Assembly (NCBI RefSeq): GCF_007830125.1
Contig: NZ_VLLG01000003.1
Coordinates: forward strand, 1,106,247 to 1,170,246
DNA: 64,000 nt
Source: Chitinophaga japonensis
Lineage (GTDB): Bacteria; Bacteroidota; Bacteroidia; Chitinophagales; Chitinophagaceae
Direction of reading: 5' to 3'
In this document: positions 63,777-64,000 of the stretch, piece by piece
Numbering within the stretch: the first letter of the stretch is position 1
How the letters are laid out: each line of letters begins with the position of its first letter
The notes under the pieces: generated by a model
Seen by the model: only the letters and a program-made list of their open reading frames with translations
Database searches by the model: none
Told to the model about the DNA's origin: nothing
Program-made: the position numbers and the translations under genes

Positions 63777-63808
63777 AAATAAAAGGATTCCTGTGAAAAA
63801 GGAATCCT
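63777..63808 (-). terminator. Intrinsic terminator of the partial gene at the right edge
   Basis: On the minus strand AGGATTCC (63808-63801) and GGAATCCT (63791-63784) form an 8-bp stem, followed by TTTATTTTTT. It lies 28 bp after the stop of the gene entering from the right and just upstream of the carboxylase gene. Confidence 0.85.
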
Positions 63809-63835
63809 CTTATGAACTAAGTTAGGTATTCTGCG

Positions 63836-64000
63836 CTAATATTTTATAATAGGTATCTTGGGAGTGATGATGGTGTCGCTGCTGTTGCCTGCATCATCTA
63901 TAATAAACACCCTTAAACGGAAGCTGTCGGGGTTTACGTTCGGATCATATATTTTGAAATCGGAGCTTTGCAGGTTATAGATCACTTCCGCATCCACCTT
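63836..64000 (-). CDS. C-terminal end of an unidentified protein (runs off the window)
   Basis: A minus-strand frame enters from the right edge and ends with TAG at 63836-63838. The visible 54 residues include KVDAEVIYNLQSSDFKIYDP, DSFRLRVFIIDDAGNSSDTI and ITPKIPIIKY. The RVFIIDDAGNSSD pattern looks like the end of a beta-sandwich domain of a surface or exported Bacteroidota protein, but too little is visible for a call. It is followed by a clear terminator, which supports that it is a real gene end. Confidence 0.65.
   Translation of the reverse strand, partial: KVDAEVIYNLQSSDFKIYDPNVNPDSFRLRVFIIDDAGNSSDTIITPKIPIIKY

Overview
The window reads as chromosomal DNA of a Bacteroidota bacterium, most likely family Chitinophagaceae (Chitinophaga-like). 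The reasons are a subtype iii type VI secretion system (T6SSiii), a SusC/SusD pair, Bacteroidota-type promoters (TTG, 19-20 nt, TANNTTTG), weak or absent Shine-Dalgarno sequences, a YtxJ-like bacillithiol-system protein and mixed GC-rich genes with AT-rich gaps. The family name is an inference; there is no rRNA gene in the window.

Region 1 (1-18.3 kb) is the T6SSiii locus. An AT-rich minus-strand cassette at the left edge encodes an Hcp/TssD, a lysozyme-like putative effector, a lipoprotein that is a candidate immunity protein, and the start of VgrG. The core machine follows: ClpV/TssH, TssB, TssC, a TraN/VirB9-like envelope protein, a lytic transglycosylase, then a minus-strand tssP-tssE-tssF operon, then tssG-tssN-tssK-tssO and a second, structural-type tssD closed by a strong terminator. 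TssJ, TssL and TssM are absent, as expected for subtype iii; no TssQ or TssR was recognised.

Region 2 (18.3-42.3 kb) is mostly housekeeping: DoxX and Crp-type genes, pantothenate kinase, an aldehyde dehydrogenase, an AraC regulator, a pfkA-pyk glycolytic operon, a prolyl oligopeptidase, an RmlD-like reductase, a TPR / outer-membrane-barrel / HU-SPOR envelope module, a thioesterase, CinA, a 2-oxoacid dehydrogenase E2, an orphan response regulator and an RRM RNA-binding protein.

Region 3 (42.3-51.6 kb) has a cupin, an unusual AraC protein and a SusC-SusD-S9 peptidase set that looks like a peptide-uptake locus. Region 4 (51.8-64 kb) has an EamA transporter, a GT2 glycosyltransferase, a DEDDh exonuclease, Mpl (murein recycling), a small lipoprotein with YtxJ, a glutathione peroxidase, UbiX, AroQ, a putative toxin-antitoxin pair, biotin synthase, an M42 peptidase, a UbiA-like membrane protein and an acyl-CoA carboxylase beta subunit. 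BioB makes the biotin cofactor that the carboxylase holoenzyme needs.

A striking non-coding theme is a set of intergenic inverted repeats. Each is built from a few low-complexity words (TGTAAAA, ATTAATAA, CCAAATTCC, GAAGTATGATG, GATGTGCAAAT) arranged as long imperfect hairpins. They occur between genes throughout, including inside the T6SS operon.
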